The notes under the pieces were generated by a model. That model did not search any database and was not told the origin of the DNA. It saw nothing but the letters and a program-made list of their open reading frames with translations. Positions 52,486-60,606 of a stretch of DNA of 64,000 bases are shown here, piece after piece. Position numbers and translations under genes: made by a program. Position 1 is the first letter of the stretch. Every line of letters begins with the position of its first letter. This DNA comes from an uncultured Lachnospiraceae bacterium (lineage in GTDB: Bacteria; Bacillota; Clostridia; Lachnospirales; Lachnospiraceae), in assembly GCA_950097145.1 (NCBI GenBank), contig CATNCF010000002.1:62001-126000 (forward strand). Reading direction: 5' to 3'.

Positions 52486-53691
52486 TTATGCATTGGTCAA
52501 AAGTTTTTTATTTATAGCCTGCACAAGATTCAGCGGCGAAAACTGTTCCTGGTATTCGTAGTCAACTGCTATCGGTTCTTTTATCCATCTGCAGTTTAAT
52601 TGTTCAATTGATTGAAATGCCTGCATATATTGCGGATGATAAAAAGTATCTTTTTCAATGGTAATATCATTGGTCAAATACTTTTTATTATATGCAACAG
52701 ACTCGGTATATCTGGTGCTATGGATGTCTCCCACTTGTACAACGTCTAAAATGCATCTGCTTTTATTAGCTTCGTTCAGATACTCTTCATACGTCAAGGC
52801 TTGATTATAAATAATGCCGTCATGTATTTTCAGCATTTGTTCTTCGCTTACGCCAGAAATCCAAAAATTACACGAAACTCCTTCATCTGTCAGTTTTTTA
52901 TAAACTGCATGAAGCATGTCCAGCCTGTTCTTTGCAAGTCCAACAAAAAACACATCATATTTTATTTTTTCAGGAGGAAGTTCTTTTTTTGAAAATATCT
53001 GTGGATAATAATACAAATCGTATTTTTCAGCTTCAATTGAATGATAGGTAAAAATCAAATCTGAGATTTCTTTTAATCTATTTAACGAAAAGTTTTCAAA
53101 TATTTGTTCATAACCATTTGTTCCAGATATCATATCATTGAAAGAAAGTACCACTGTGGCTGCTGGAAATTTCATTTTAAAATATTGCAGACATTCACAA
53201 CTTAATCCGTATTCGAATACGAACATAATGATTTTAGAAGTTTCGTTGTTATGTTCTTCAGAAGTGAAAGTCCATTTATTTTCACATACAAGCAGACAAG
53301 AACAAAAAAAATCTTTATCCCTTTTTAAATCGTTATATAAAATTTCATATTGTTTTGACCGTGCGTTAATCAAAACATACTTATATTTTTCTGCACCATA
53401 TAACATATACCGTTTATTCAAATAATAGGTGTCTTTGATTTGCTCTTCTGCAACACCTATTTCATGAACCAGGTAATCTTTAATTGATGCCGTATTTTCT
53501 CCTACCATTAAAAAGATTTCATCGAACTCTATGCAGCATAGTTCTGCTGGCCGTTTTATGCGAGCACCCCTATATAGCTCATCTGCCTTGTTCTTATCTA
53601 CATATGCGGCAACTTCGAAATCTCGTCCTCGTGCATATCTTATGAAAGCGTCACAATTTACGCCTATTCCATATAAAATTACTTTCTTCAA
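52486..53691 (-). CDS. Predicted GT-B glycosyltransferase with N-terminal Rossmann-like module
   Basis: A 401-residue protein. The first ~95 residues repeat the island's Rossmann-like module (KVILYGIGVNCDAFIRYARGRDFEVAAYVDKNKADEL). From about 130 it resembles lipopolysaccharide-type GT-B proteins: YDVFFVGLAKNRLDMLHAVYKKLTDEGVSCNFWISG, then ALTYEEYLNEANKSRCILDVVQVGDIHSTRYTESVAYNKKYLTND, the shape of the CgeB-like donor-binding half. The start is TTG, with GAGGAG eight bases upstream. Donor and acceptor unknown. Confidence 0.68.
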   Translation of the reverse strand: MKKVILYGIGVNCDAFIRYARGRDFEVAAYVDKNKADELYRGARIKRPAELCCIEFDEIFLMVGENTASIKDYLVHEIGVAEEQIKDTYYLNKRYMLYGAEKYKYVLINARSKQYEILYNDLKRDKDFFCSCLLVCENKWTFTSEEHNNETSKIIMFVFEYGLSCECLQYFKMKFPAATVVLSFNDMISGTNGYEQIFENFSLNRLKEISDLIFTYHSIEAEKYDLYYYPQIFSKKELPPEKIKYDVFFVGLAKNRLDMLHAVYKKLTDEGVSCNFWISGVSEEQMLKIHDGIIYNQALTYEEYLNEANKSRCILDVVQVGDIHSTRYTESVAYNKKYLTNDITIEKDTFYHPQYMQAFQSIEQLNCRWIKEPIAVDYEYQEQFSPLNLVQAINKKLLTNA

Positions 53692-53735
53692 TATTGTTGC
53701 TCCTCTATCGTTCTCCTAGTGTATTCAAGTGTTGC

Positions 53736-54257
53736 TTATTCAGCATTTATTGCGCACAAACGCAAAAGATTTCTATAATTGCTGTTGTCGCATATTTCAT
53801 CCACAAATTCGCCTTCTTTTATAAACCCGCAATCTTCTAATAATTTGACCTCTTCGTGGCAATCTGTGTACACATATGCATATACCTTATGCAGAGATAA
53901 GTCATGCCACGCCTTTTGCAGCATTTGTTCTACTGCCAGTTTTTGGCTTTCACTATTCCACTCTTCATCTTCTCCAGGAAACATTCCTAATTCACATTTA
54001 TGATTTGTCTCATCAATATCTTTAAAATAGATCGTACCAATCTGGTAAGCGAATAATCCCCCGAACTCTTCGTCCACCCGCTCCACGATATATTGTCTGT
54101 ATTTGCCGGTAACAATCATTTTTTCGTAGAATATTTGGTTGGACTCTTTGGAGATTACAGTTTTATCAATACAGTGTTTTATTACATTTATGCTGTTACG
54201 CCATTTAGCAATATTCTCTCCATCAGCCGGGGTTACTTCTCTAAGTTTAATTAACAT
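53736..54257 (-). CDS. GNAT N-acetyltransferase (PseH/RimL-like)
   Basis: A 173-residue acetyltransferase with LREVTPADGENIAKWRN at the N-terminus, the central IGTIYFKDIDETNHKCELGMFPGEDEEWNSESQKLAVEQMLQKAWHDLSLHKVYAYVYTDCHEEVKLLEDCGFIKEGEF, and the motif-A/B layout of the RimJ/RimL/PseH group. It lies directly after an aminotransferase gene, so N-acetylation of the new amino sugar is the simplest reading. GAGG precedes the ATG. Confidence 0.82.
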   Translation of the reverse strand: MLIKLREVTPADGENIAKWRNSINVIKHCIDKTVISKESNQIFYEKMIVTGKYRQYIVERVDEEFGGLFAYQIGTIYFKDIDETNHKCELGMFPGEDEEWNSESQKLAVEQMLQKAWHDLSLHKVYAYVYTDCHEEVKLLEDCGFIKEGEFVDEICDNSNYRNLLRLCAINAE

Positions 54258-54299
54258 CTTCTACCTCGCTTTAAATTTCCTTGAAAAGATAATTAGGTT

Positions 54300-55439
54300 T
54301 TATTTCGTATACTTGATTACGCAATCTGCAATATATTCTCTATCTTCTTTGCTTACCCACCACCCAACAGGAATACATAGATGTGTCGCGTTAAATTGTT
54401 CTACACCTGGAAGGTCTGCATTATAAAATTCTCTGAACATGGAATGCGTATCATTTCTCGAGTGTACTTTTGATGACATAATTCCGCACTCCGCCAGTTT
54501 TTTCATAACTTCGTCTCTATTATTTACATGGATGGTATAGAGCCAATATGCGCTCTGGCCATCCTCACATTTGGGAACACATTTGATTTTGTCATAGGAT
54601 TTAAAAGCACTATCGTAAAATGCTGCATTGTTCCTGTGTAAGGAGATAATCTCATCTATATGTTTGAAATTTTCATTTCCGATGACGGCACATACGTCGT
54701 TCATGTGGAATTTATAACCTGCCTCAGCAACATCCAGTTCACATCGCAAATCAACGCCTTCGTGTTCTGTTCTGTCAATTCCATACCATCTCAGAAGCTT
54801 TGCCCGTTGATAATCTGCCTCTGAACGCATCATAAGAATGCCTCCGTCAACGCTGGTAATGTGTTTGATGGCCTGTAAAGATATTACTGTATAATCACTA
54901 TGATTTCCTACCTTGTTCCCTTTATATTCCATACCTATGGAATGAGCTCCATCCTCCACAGTTTTTATGCCGTATTTTTTCGCTATGTTGTTTATCCTTT
55001 CTATCTCACAGGGAGTTCCGCCCCAATGTACCATAACGATTGCTTTTGTATATTTCGTAATTTTCTGTTCAATATCTGCCGGATCAATATTGCCTGTAAT
55101 AGGATCCACATCTGCCCATACGATTTTTGCTCCATTGCTTATAATAGGTGTGTTGGTGGCTGTACAGGTAATCGGAGTGGTGATAATTTCATTTTCATTG
55201 TTATTGCACCAGGATTTTGGCTTATCTTGATTTAAAGCCATATGGTATGCAAGGTGTAAGCCGGCTGTTCCATTATTTAATGTTACAAGATGTGAATTGC
55301 AAAAATACTTTTTAAGATTTTTTTCAAATTCTGCGACTTTCGGTCCTTCGCCAACATAACCGCTATGTAATACATCCAGCAAAGAATTATCAATATCCTG
55401 TGTCATATAAACCTTAAATAAAGGAATATTTTTTGTCAT
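54300..55439 (-). CDS. DegT/DnrJ/EryC1-family sugar aminotransferase
   Basis: A 379-residue PLP enzyme transferring an amino group from glutamate to a keto-sugar nucleotide. The internal aldimine lysine is K192 in SLQAIKHITSVDGG; NNGTAGLHLA and VEDGAHSIGM are the PLP-phosphate and Asp-pyridine contacts. Its substrate needs a 4,6-dehydratase, and none is encoded in this strand run; the LegB-like dehydratase encoded at 61.8 kb could supply a 4-keto sugar. AAGGAG precedes the ATG. It is the first gene after a sigma-D promoter, opening the 17-kb glycan run. Confidence 0.88.
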   Translation of the reverse strand: MTKNIPLFKVYMTQDIDNSLLDVLHSGYVGEGPKVAEFEKNLKKYFCNSHLVTLNNGTAGLHLAYHMALNQDKPKSWCNNNENEIITTPITCTATNTPIISNGAKIVWADVDPITGNIDPADIEQKITKYTKAIVMVHWGGTPCEIERINNIAKKYGIKTVEDGAHSIGMEYKGNKVGNHSDYTVISLQAIKHITSVDGGILMMRSEADYQRAKLLRWYGIDRTEHEGVDLRCELDVAEAGYKFHMNDVCAVIGNENFKHIDEIISLHRNNAAFYDSAFKSYDKIKCVPKCEDGQSAYWLYTIHVNNRDEVMKKLAECGIMSSKVHSRNDTHSMFREFYNADLPGVEQFNATHLCIPVGWWVSKEDREYIADCVIKYTK

Positions 55440-55612
55440 TATTTTTCTCCTTGTCTGTGAAAAATTGCTTCGCAGATTATTTTAATCTGCGAAAAAAAAA
55501 GACACTGCATCAAGTACAGCGTCCGCATCTATAAAAGCGATTCCTTTCGCACCTGACAAAATCCATTTTGCTACGGTTATTTTATTTTGATAATTATGTC
55601 TTACAAATAGAT
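55440..55612 (-). promoter_or_regulatory. Leader region of the sigma-D glycan transcript
   Basis: About 165 bases between the predicted transcript start and the aminotransferase ATG. It holds a ten-base perfect hairpin TTCGCAGATT / AATCTGCGAA (55469-55493 on the plus strand), preceded in the transcript by a nine-base U run and followed after four bases by UUUUU. The stem could act as a weak attenuator or protective stem just upstream of the ribosome site. A start-less open frame of about 47 codons also crosses the region but has no start or ribosome site. Confidence 0.5.
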
Positions 55613-55639
55613 ATATCGGACATAATCAGAAAAACTTTA
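55613..55639 (-). promoter_or_regulatory. sigma-D (flagellar) promoter driving the glycan gene run
   Basis: Read on the minus strand: TAAA, 15 bases, TCCGATAT, identical in both boxes and in spacing to the flagellin promoter at 25609-25635. It lies 174 bases before the aminotransferase start. The genes from there to 37958 all run the same way, though internal gaps of 45-135 bases leave room for extra promoters. This is direct sequence evidence that at least the first glycan genes belong to the flagellar regulon. Confidence 0.88.
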
Positions 55640-55889
55640 TAGCATTTTACAATAATAAGACTTCCAATTGTTGTCAATGTTACATGCTTTTTACAAATAT
55701 GCCTATCGATATTTTTTATATTCTAACACATTTCTATATAAAAGCAAAGTAAAATTTTCTTTTTTCCATTTACGATACATTTTTACCAATTAATACTTTT
55801 TTTCCTGCAAAAGCAAATCCATATTTATGAATATGTTCTTTCGGGATTCCTTTTTCTGCCAAAATCAGTTCATACTGTTTGTTTTCAAT
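55640..55889. other. AT-rich intergenic spacer
   Basis: Very AT-rich sequence between the sigma-D promoter and the end of the AAA-ATPase gene. I see no gene, repeat or clear terminator in it. Confidence 0.5.
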
Positions 55890-57473
55890 CTATTCCAGAG
55901 CTGCCTTCACAGTGTCCTGCAATGTTTTTTCTTCTTCCAGGTCCTGTACCTTAAATTCCAAAAGAATTGCGGGATTCCCAAAATCTTTTGGTTCAAGCAT
56001 TATATCATATCGCCCATAGCCGCTTTCCCGATTCGAGGTCAGCGCATACCTGTCATGCAAATCCACCAAAAGTCCAAGTACCAGGCCATGATAGAACCGC
56101 TCGGGTTCACTTTCAGATGGATGTTTTCCAGTATCAAAATAGCTTATGGTATTCAGTGCCACTTTATTCATATAAATATTCATCAATTTAATATCATCAC
56201 TTAGCAGTGCTTTTATAAAGCCATTATATTCCCTCTGGGTTCTCCCTTTAAACCATCCTCGTACCAAGGATGCAAACATATTCCGTACTTCTAAATTCGT
56301 AAGCCCTAGTTCGTATTGCATTTCTCCCCAGCCAGAATAAAGTGCACTGTCAGCCACAGATAATACTTTCAAATAACCGCTTGCCAGCAAAAGGCTCCAG
56401 ATTGCATTTTCATTTTCGTTTAATTGATCATATATAACCTGTTCATCAATAGCTGCCGTAAGACTTTCTCCTAATAAAAGCCTGTGAAAATCCTGTTTCA
56501 TCTCTGGGCTGCCCTCCCTGAGCAGTTTGCTCACCAGGCTGTTTGAACTTGTATTTGCCCAGTATATTCCAATTTTTCCCGTATCCAGATAATTTATGAT
56601 AGACCATGGATTATAGATGTCTCTTGTTTTTCCAAAAGTAAACCCGTCATACCACTTTTTCACTTCCTCTTTTTCGGTCAGCCCTTGTTCATCCATTCCT
56701 GTAAATACTTCTTTCTCAGTAAACCCAAATACATCTGCATATTTATCAGAAGTAGTTGTAACTACTTTCAGATTGTTCAAGTCAGAAAAAATACTCTCTT
56801 TGCTTACTCTGGTAATTCCCGTCATAATAGCACGTTCAAGATACGGATTTGTTTTAAACGTAGAATTAAAAAGGTTTCTTATAAAATTTACAATTTCATC
56901 CCAAAAACCGTTAACATATGCTTCCTGCAGAGGAGTATCATATTCATCCAGCAAGATAATCACGTTCTTGCCATAATAACGGCTCAAAAATTCACAAAGT
57001 TTGTGCAGGGCATAAGCGGCATCGCTTTCATCCATATAAATAGATATCCTGTCAAAATACTCACGATCTATGTCTGTGAGCGCTTTGCTGTCCCTAATAA
57101 ACCGATATTTTTGATAAACATCCGTAAGAATCTGATATATTCTCCGCTTTACCCCTTTATAAGTCGTCTCTTTTACTGCTCCAAAAGAAAGGCTGATTAC
57201 AGGGTAAGTCCCCTGCAGCTTGCGATAGTCCTGTTCCTGCCAGACAGCAAGATTCTCAAATAATGATCCCTGACCGGCAAAATTAATGGAAAAGAAATGT
57301 TCCAGCATACTTATGGTAAGTGTCTTTCCAAACCGCCGGGGACGGGTAATCAAAGTAACACTGTCTTTGCTGTCCCACCATTCTTTAATAAAATATGTCT
57401 TATCTACATAAAAGCAGTCTTTTTCTATCATTTGTTCAAAATCCTGGATTCCAATTGCCACCGTCCTAGCCAT
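55890..57473 (-). CDS. AAA-ATPase-like protein with C-terminal PD-(D/E)XK (DUF1703) domain
   Basis: A 527-residue protein of the AAA-ATPase-like/DUF1703 family widespread in gut Firmicutes and Bacteroidetes. The start at 57473 follows GGAGGTG and gives the standard opening ARTVAIGIQDFEQMIEKDCFYVDKTYFIKEWW. Walker A-like RPRRFGKTLT (about residues 46-55) and Walker B-like VIILLDEYDTPL (about 180) follow. The C-terminus has the nuclease pattern with LLEFKVQ (E-x-K) after YDIMLEPKD. It is expected to be cytoplasmic; function is unproven (DNA processing or defence have been suggested for relatives). It has its own sigma-A promoter and looks like an independent insertion between the two glycan clusters. 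Confidence 0.88.
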   Translation of the reverse strand: MARTVAIGIQDFEQMIEKDCFYVDKTYFIKEWWDSKDSVTLITRPRRFGKTLTISMLEHFFSINFAGQGSLFENLAVWQEQDYRKLQGTYPVISLSFGAVKETTYKGVKRRIYQILTDVYQKYRFIRDSKALTDIDREYFDRISIYMDESDAAYALHKLCEFLSRYYGKNVIILLDEYDTPLQEAYVNGFWDEIVNFIRNLFNSTFKTNPYLERAIMTGITRVSKESIFSDLNNLKVVTTTSDKYADVFGFTEKEVFTGMDEQGLTEKEEVKKWYDGFTFGKTRDIYNPWSIINYLDTGKIGIYWANTSSNSLVSKLLREGSPEMKQDFHRLLLGESLTAAIDEQVIYDQLNENENAIWSLLLASGYLKVLSVADSALYSGWGEMQYELGLTNLEVRNMFASLVRGWFKGRTQREYNGFIKALLSDDIKLMNIYMNKVALNTISYFDTGKHPSESEPERFYHGLVLGLLVDLHDRYALTSNRESGYGRYDIMLEPKDFGNPAILLEFKVQDLEEEKTLQDTVKAALE

Positions 57474-57563
57474 ATGCTGCACCTCCAAAACTATTGTCAA
57501 ATGCCAAATCACTCTCTTCTCAAACGCTGTACTAGGAATCATTCATCGACCCTGTTGTAGAAA

Positions 57564-57592
57564 AGTATAACATTCAAGACTGTTGTAGTCAA
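57564..57592 (-). promoter_or_regulatory. sigma-A promoter of the AAA-ATPase/DUF1703 gene
   Basis: Minus strand TTGACT, 17 bases, TATACT: five of six matches in each box. About 90 bases before the ribosome site. Confidence 0.8.
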
Positions 57593-57920
57593 TTTTTAAC
57601 AAAGGGTTATGGAAACAACATGTAATTGGCATTCCCTGTGAACAGCAGCCATTTTTCCGTCAAAAAAACCGTCAGGTAAGATCTGCTGTTTTCCTTACGG
57701 GATAATGCAAAACCAAAAAACTGATAAAATCCCACCCAAATATTCACCGTCAGAATTATGGTCAAAGTTAATCAAAACCCGCTGAAATCAAGGGCTGGCA
57801 GGAATATACCTAAGATTAAAATATTTTATGAATGAATTTTTGCCGGGAATTATTGAAATGACAGGAGAAAAACGGCGGGGCTGGTACAGGCGGTGACTGC
57901 CCTGCCGTTTATCAAATACA
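57593..57920. other. Intergenic region before the legionaminate operon, with start-proximal hairpin
   Basis: Divergent spacer of over 300 bases. It contains three CCGTCA hexamers (near 57657, 57670 and 57750) and, at 57873-57907, a nine-base stem CGGCGGGGC / GCCCTGCCG (one wobble pair, 17-base loop) followed by TTTATC. The stem ends 13 bases before the next gene's ATG, where a ribosome site is expected and none is seen. No sigma-D promoter is visible here. A weak candidate (CTGGCA, 16 bases, TAAAAT) lies near 57795-57825. Confidence 0.45.
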
Positions 57921-58967
57921 ATGAAGAAACTGGATAAGTATATTGTTAGTAAATCATACAGCCTGGAAGATACCATGAAAGCAATTGATGCAAATTCCAT
58001 GGGTTTTGTCGTGGTATGTGACGGCCCGGAACTTTTTGGCATTGTCACAGACGGAGATATCCGCAGATATCTTCTGGCAGGCGGTGCCTTAAAGGAAAAT
58101 ATCTGCAGCGCTGTCAACTGCAGGCCGCGTTTTCTATATGAACAAGAGTGCCATCTGGCAGAAACTATCATGAACCGTGAAAAAATAGCGGCAATTCCAG
58201 TAGTCGATAAAAATCATGTACTTTTGGATATCATTTTAAATCAGGAAGACGACGGCAGCAGCAGGGAAAAACTGGATATCCCGCTGGTGATTATGGCAGG
58301 CGGGGAAGGAACCCGCCTGCGGCCTTATACGAACATCCTTCCCAAACCTTTGATTCCTGTGGACGGTATTACGATCACAGAGCAGATTATGAACCGTTTT
58401 GGGGCATATGGATGTAATGAAGTTTATATGATTGTCAATTACATGAAAAGTTTCATAAAATCCTATTTCAAGGAAAAAAAAGTAAACCAGCACATTCATT
58501 TTATTGAAGAAACACGTTTCCTTGGGACAGGAGGCGGGCTGAAATACATGAAAGGCAGGGTGGACGGCACTTTCTTTATGTCAAACTGCGATGTTTTGCT
58601 GGACTGCAGCTATTCCGGACTGCTGGAAGCCCATAAAAATAACGGGAACCTGATTACCATGGTATGTGCAAGAAAAAAGCTGCTGATTCCCTACGGAACA
58701 ATTGAAATCGGCAGCGGGCAGCAGATCCTTTCAATGAAGGAAAAGCCGGAGATAGAATGCTGTGTTAATACGGGAGTGTATGTGATGGAACCGGAATTTC
58801 TGGAACTGATACCGGAAGAAGAAAGCATCCATCTGCCACAGCTGATAGAGCTTGCCATGGCCCGGTCCCAGAAAGCCGGAACCTATATCATTGATGAAAG
58901 CCAGTGGATGGACATGGGGCAGATGGAGGAACTGGAGCAGATGAAACATAAAATAGAACAGTTTTAA
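57921..58967 (+). CDS. ptmE: CBS-domain sugar-1-phosphate nucleotidyltransferase (PtmE-like)
   Basis: A 348-residue protein: two N-terminal CBS motifs (YSLEDTMKAIDANSMGFVVVCDGPELFGIVTDGDIRRYLLAG; KIAAIPVVDKNHVLLDII) and a nucleotidyltransferase domain from about residue 118 (PLVIMAGGEGTRLRPYTNILPKPLIPV) with SNCDVLL and a late QWMDMGQMEEL metal-binding aspartate. This layout is that of Campylobacter PtmE, which makes GDP-glucosamine for GDP-linked legionaminic acid synthesis. The genes that follow fit that pathway. No Shine-Dalgarno is visible before the ATG, and a hairpin abuts it. Base composition is clearly richer in G+C from here on. Confidence 0.85.
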   Translation: MKKLDKYIVSKSYSLEDTMKAIDANSMGFVVVCDGPELFGIVTDGDIRRYLLAGGALKENICSAVNCRPRFLYEQECHLAETIMNREKIAAIPVVDKNHVLLDIILNQEDDGSSREKLDIPLVIMAGGEGTRLRPYTNILPKPLIPVDGITITEQIMNRFGAYGCNEVYMIVNYMKSFIKSYFKEKKVNQHIHFIEETRFLGTGGGLKYMKGRVDGTFFMSNCDVLLDCSYSGLLEAHKNNGNLITMVCARKKLLIPYGTIEIGSGQQILSMKEKPEIECCVNTGVYVMEPEFLELIPEEESIHLPQLIELAMARSQKAGTYIIDESQWMDMGQMEELEQMKHKIEQF

Positions 58968-58979
58968 GGGACAGCGTTT

Positions 58980-59597
58980 ATGGAGCAGATTATTCTGGTA
59001 GGATGCGGCGGGCATGCCGCCAGCGTGATGGACAGCATTATGCAGCAGGGCAGATATCAAATTGCCGGATTTATTGAGCGCGAAAAACCAGGTGGGGACG
59101 GCCCGGGAGGGATTCCCATCATTGGGTCAGATCAGGATTTAAAGCAGGTTTATGATTCCGGCATCCGCACTGCTTTTGTTACAGTGGGGTGCCTGGGAAG
59201 GGGAAGCGTGCGTGAAAGGCTTTACGGCAGCCTAAAGCAGATTGGCTATGAGATTCCCGCAGTGATAGACCCTTCCGCTGTGCTGGCACGTGGCGTGCAT
59301 ATAGGGGAAGGCACTTACGTGGGGAAATGCGCGGTCATTAATACAGGGGCAGAAATTGGAAGAATGTGCATCATCAATACGGGAGCTGTAGTGGAACACG
59401 GCTGCTCTGTGGGGGATTTTTCCCATGTGGCAGTGGGAAGCGTGCTGTGCGGCGGGGTGAAAACCGGCAGGGATGTGCTTGTGGGCGCGGGAGCTGTAGT
59501 GATACAGGGCATCTGCATCGGCACAGGGGCCATTGTAGGCGCAGGCGTGACCGTAAGGCATGATGTGGAAACGGGGCAGACATACTATGGAAAATAA
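58980..59597 (+). CDS. NeuD/PglD-family sugar O/N-acetyltransferase (LegH candidate)
   Basis: A 205-residue left-handed beta-helix acyltransferase. The N-terminal EQIILVGCGGHAASVMDSIMQQGRYQIAGFIEREKPGG is the PglD_N nucleotide-binding part. From about residue 100 come hexapeptide repeats (VHIGEGTYVGKCAVINTGAEIGRMCIINTGAVVEHGCSVGDFSHVAVGSVLCGGVKTGRDVLVGAGAVV), with the catalytic His in EHGCSVGDFSH. In legionaminate synthesis an acetyltransferase of this type (LegH) acetylates the 4-amino sugar. NeuD-type O-acetylation is the alternative. Confidence 0.85.
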   Translation: MEQIILVGCGGHAASVMDSIMQQGRYQIAGFIEREKPGGDGPGGIPIIGSDQDLKQVYDSGIRTAFVTVGCLGRGSVRERLYGSLKQIGYEIPAVIDPSAVLARGVHIGEGTYVGKCAVINTGAEIGRMCIINTGAVVEHGCSVGDFSHVAVGSVLCGGVKTGRDVLVGAGAVVIQGICIGTGAIVGAGVTVRHDVETGQTYYGK

Positions 59598-60606
59598 GAA
59601 ACGGGTTATCCTTATCGCAGAGGCAGGCGTGAACCATAATGGAAGCCTGGAAACTGCAAAAAAAATGGCAGAAGCGGCAAAGAAGGCAGGGGCAGATTAT
59701 GTAAAATTCCAGACCTTTGTCCCCCGGGAACTGGTCACGGCAGGAGCCGGAACAGCTTCCTACCAGAAGGAAACGGACGGAGCCTCCTCCCAGCTGGAAC
59801 TGCTTGGGCGACTGGCGCTGCCGGAGAACGCATTCCGGAAGCTGGAGCAATGCTGCAGGCAGCTTGGCATAGGTTTCCTGTCAACGCCCTTTGACTTTCC
59901 GAGCATGGATTTTCTGTCTTCCCTCAGCATGGATTACTGGAAAGTGCCTTCCGGGGAACTTACAAACCTTCCATATTTAGAGAGAATAGGGAGGACCAGG
60001 AAGAGGGTCCTGCTTTCCACAGGAATGGGTGAAATGGATGAGATACGGGATGCCGTAGGCATACTGGAAGAAAACGGCGCGCCGGAAATCACGCTGCTTC
60101 ACTGCACCACACAGTACCCGGCGCCCTATGCAGACGTGAACCTTCTGGCAATGAAGCAGATGGAAACAGCATTTCATAAAAAAACAGGATATTCCGACCA
60201 CACCCTGGGGATAGAAATCCCCATTGCAGCGGCAGCCCTGGGGGCACGGGTGATCGAAAAGCACTTTACCCTGGACCGGGGCATGAAAGGGCCGGACCAC
60301 AGGGCAAGCCTTGAGCCGGAAGAGCTGGCCGCAATGGCGGCGGCAGTCAGGAATATAGAAGCAGCCCTGGGGGATGGGGCAAAAAGAAGGACGGAATCTG
60401 AAGAAAGCAACCTGCATGCTGCCAGGAAAAGCATTGTGGCAGCGAAAGGAATCAAGGCAGGGGAGATTTTTACAGAGGAGAACCTTTCCGTAAAGAGGCC
60501 CGGGGAGGGGATATCGCCGATGGAATGGCACAGGGTGCTTGGGAAACGGTCGGGCAGGGATTATAAACAGGATGAACTGATACAGAGGGATTGGGCAGAT
60601 GCATAG
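59587..60606 (+). CDS. legI: Nonulosonic acid synthase (NeuB/LegI-like)
   Basis: A 339-residue aldolase-type synthase condensing a 2,4-diacetamido sugar (or ManNAc) with phosphoenolpyruvate. RVILIAEAGVNHNGSLETAKKMAEAAKKAGADYVKFQTF is the TIM-barrel start, LLHCTTQYPAP and YSDHTLGIEIPIAAAALGARVIEKHFTLDR carry the metal and PEP residues, and the SAF antifreeze-like domain closes it (ARKSIVAAKGIKAGEIFTEENLSVKRPG). The ATG at 59587 overlaps the previous gene by 11 bases and gives the usual start; the ATG upstream lies within that gene. NeuB, LegI and PseI are related; the neighbours favour legionaminate. Confidence 0.9.
   Translation: MENKKRVILIAEAGVNHNGSLETAKKMAEAAKKAGADYVKFQTFVPRELVTAGAGTASYQKETDGASSQLELLGRLALPENAFRKLEQCCRQLGIGFLSTPFDFPSMDFLSSLSMDYWKVPSGELTNLPYLERIGRTRKRVLLSTGMGEMDEIRDAVGILEENGAPEITLLHCTTQYPAPYADVNLLAMKQMETAFHKKTGYSDHTLGIEIPIAAAALGARVIEKHFTLDRGMKGPDHRASLEPEELAAMAAAVRNIEAALGDGAKRRTESEESNLHAARKSIVAAKGIKAGEIFTEENLSVKRPGEGISPMEWHRVLGKRSGRDYKQDELIQRDWADA

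Noticed and set aside
55471-55615. Start-less open frame of about 47 codons on the minus strand in the sigma-D leader
   Set aside because: It reads smoothly but has no start codon or ribosome site, is bounded by a stop close upstream, and lies in AT-rich DNA where such frames arise by chance. A gene remnant cannot be excluded.
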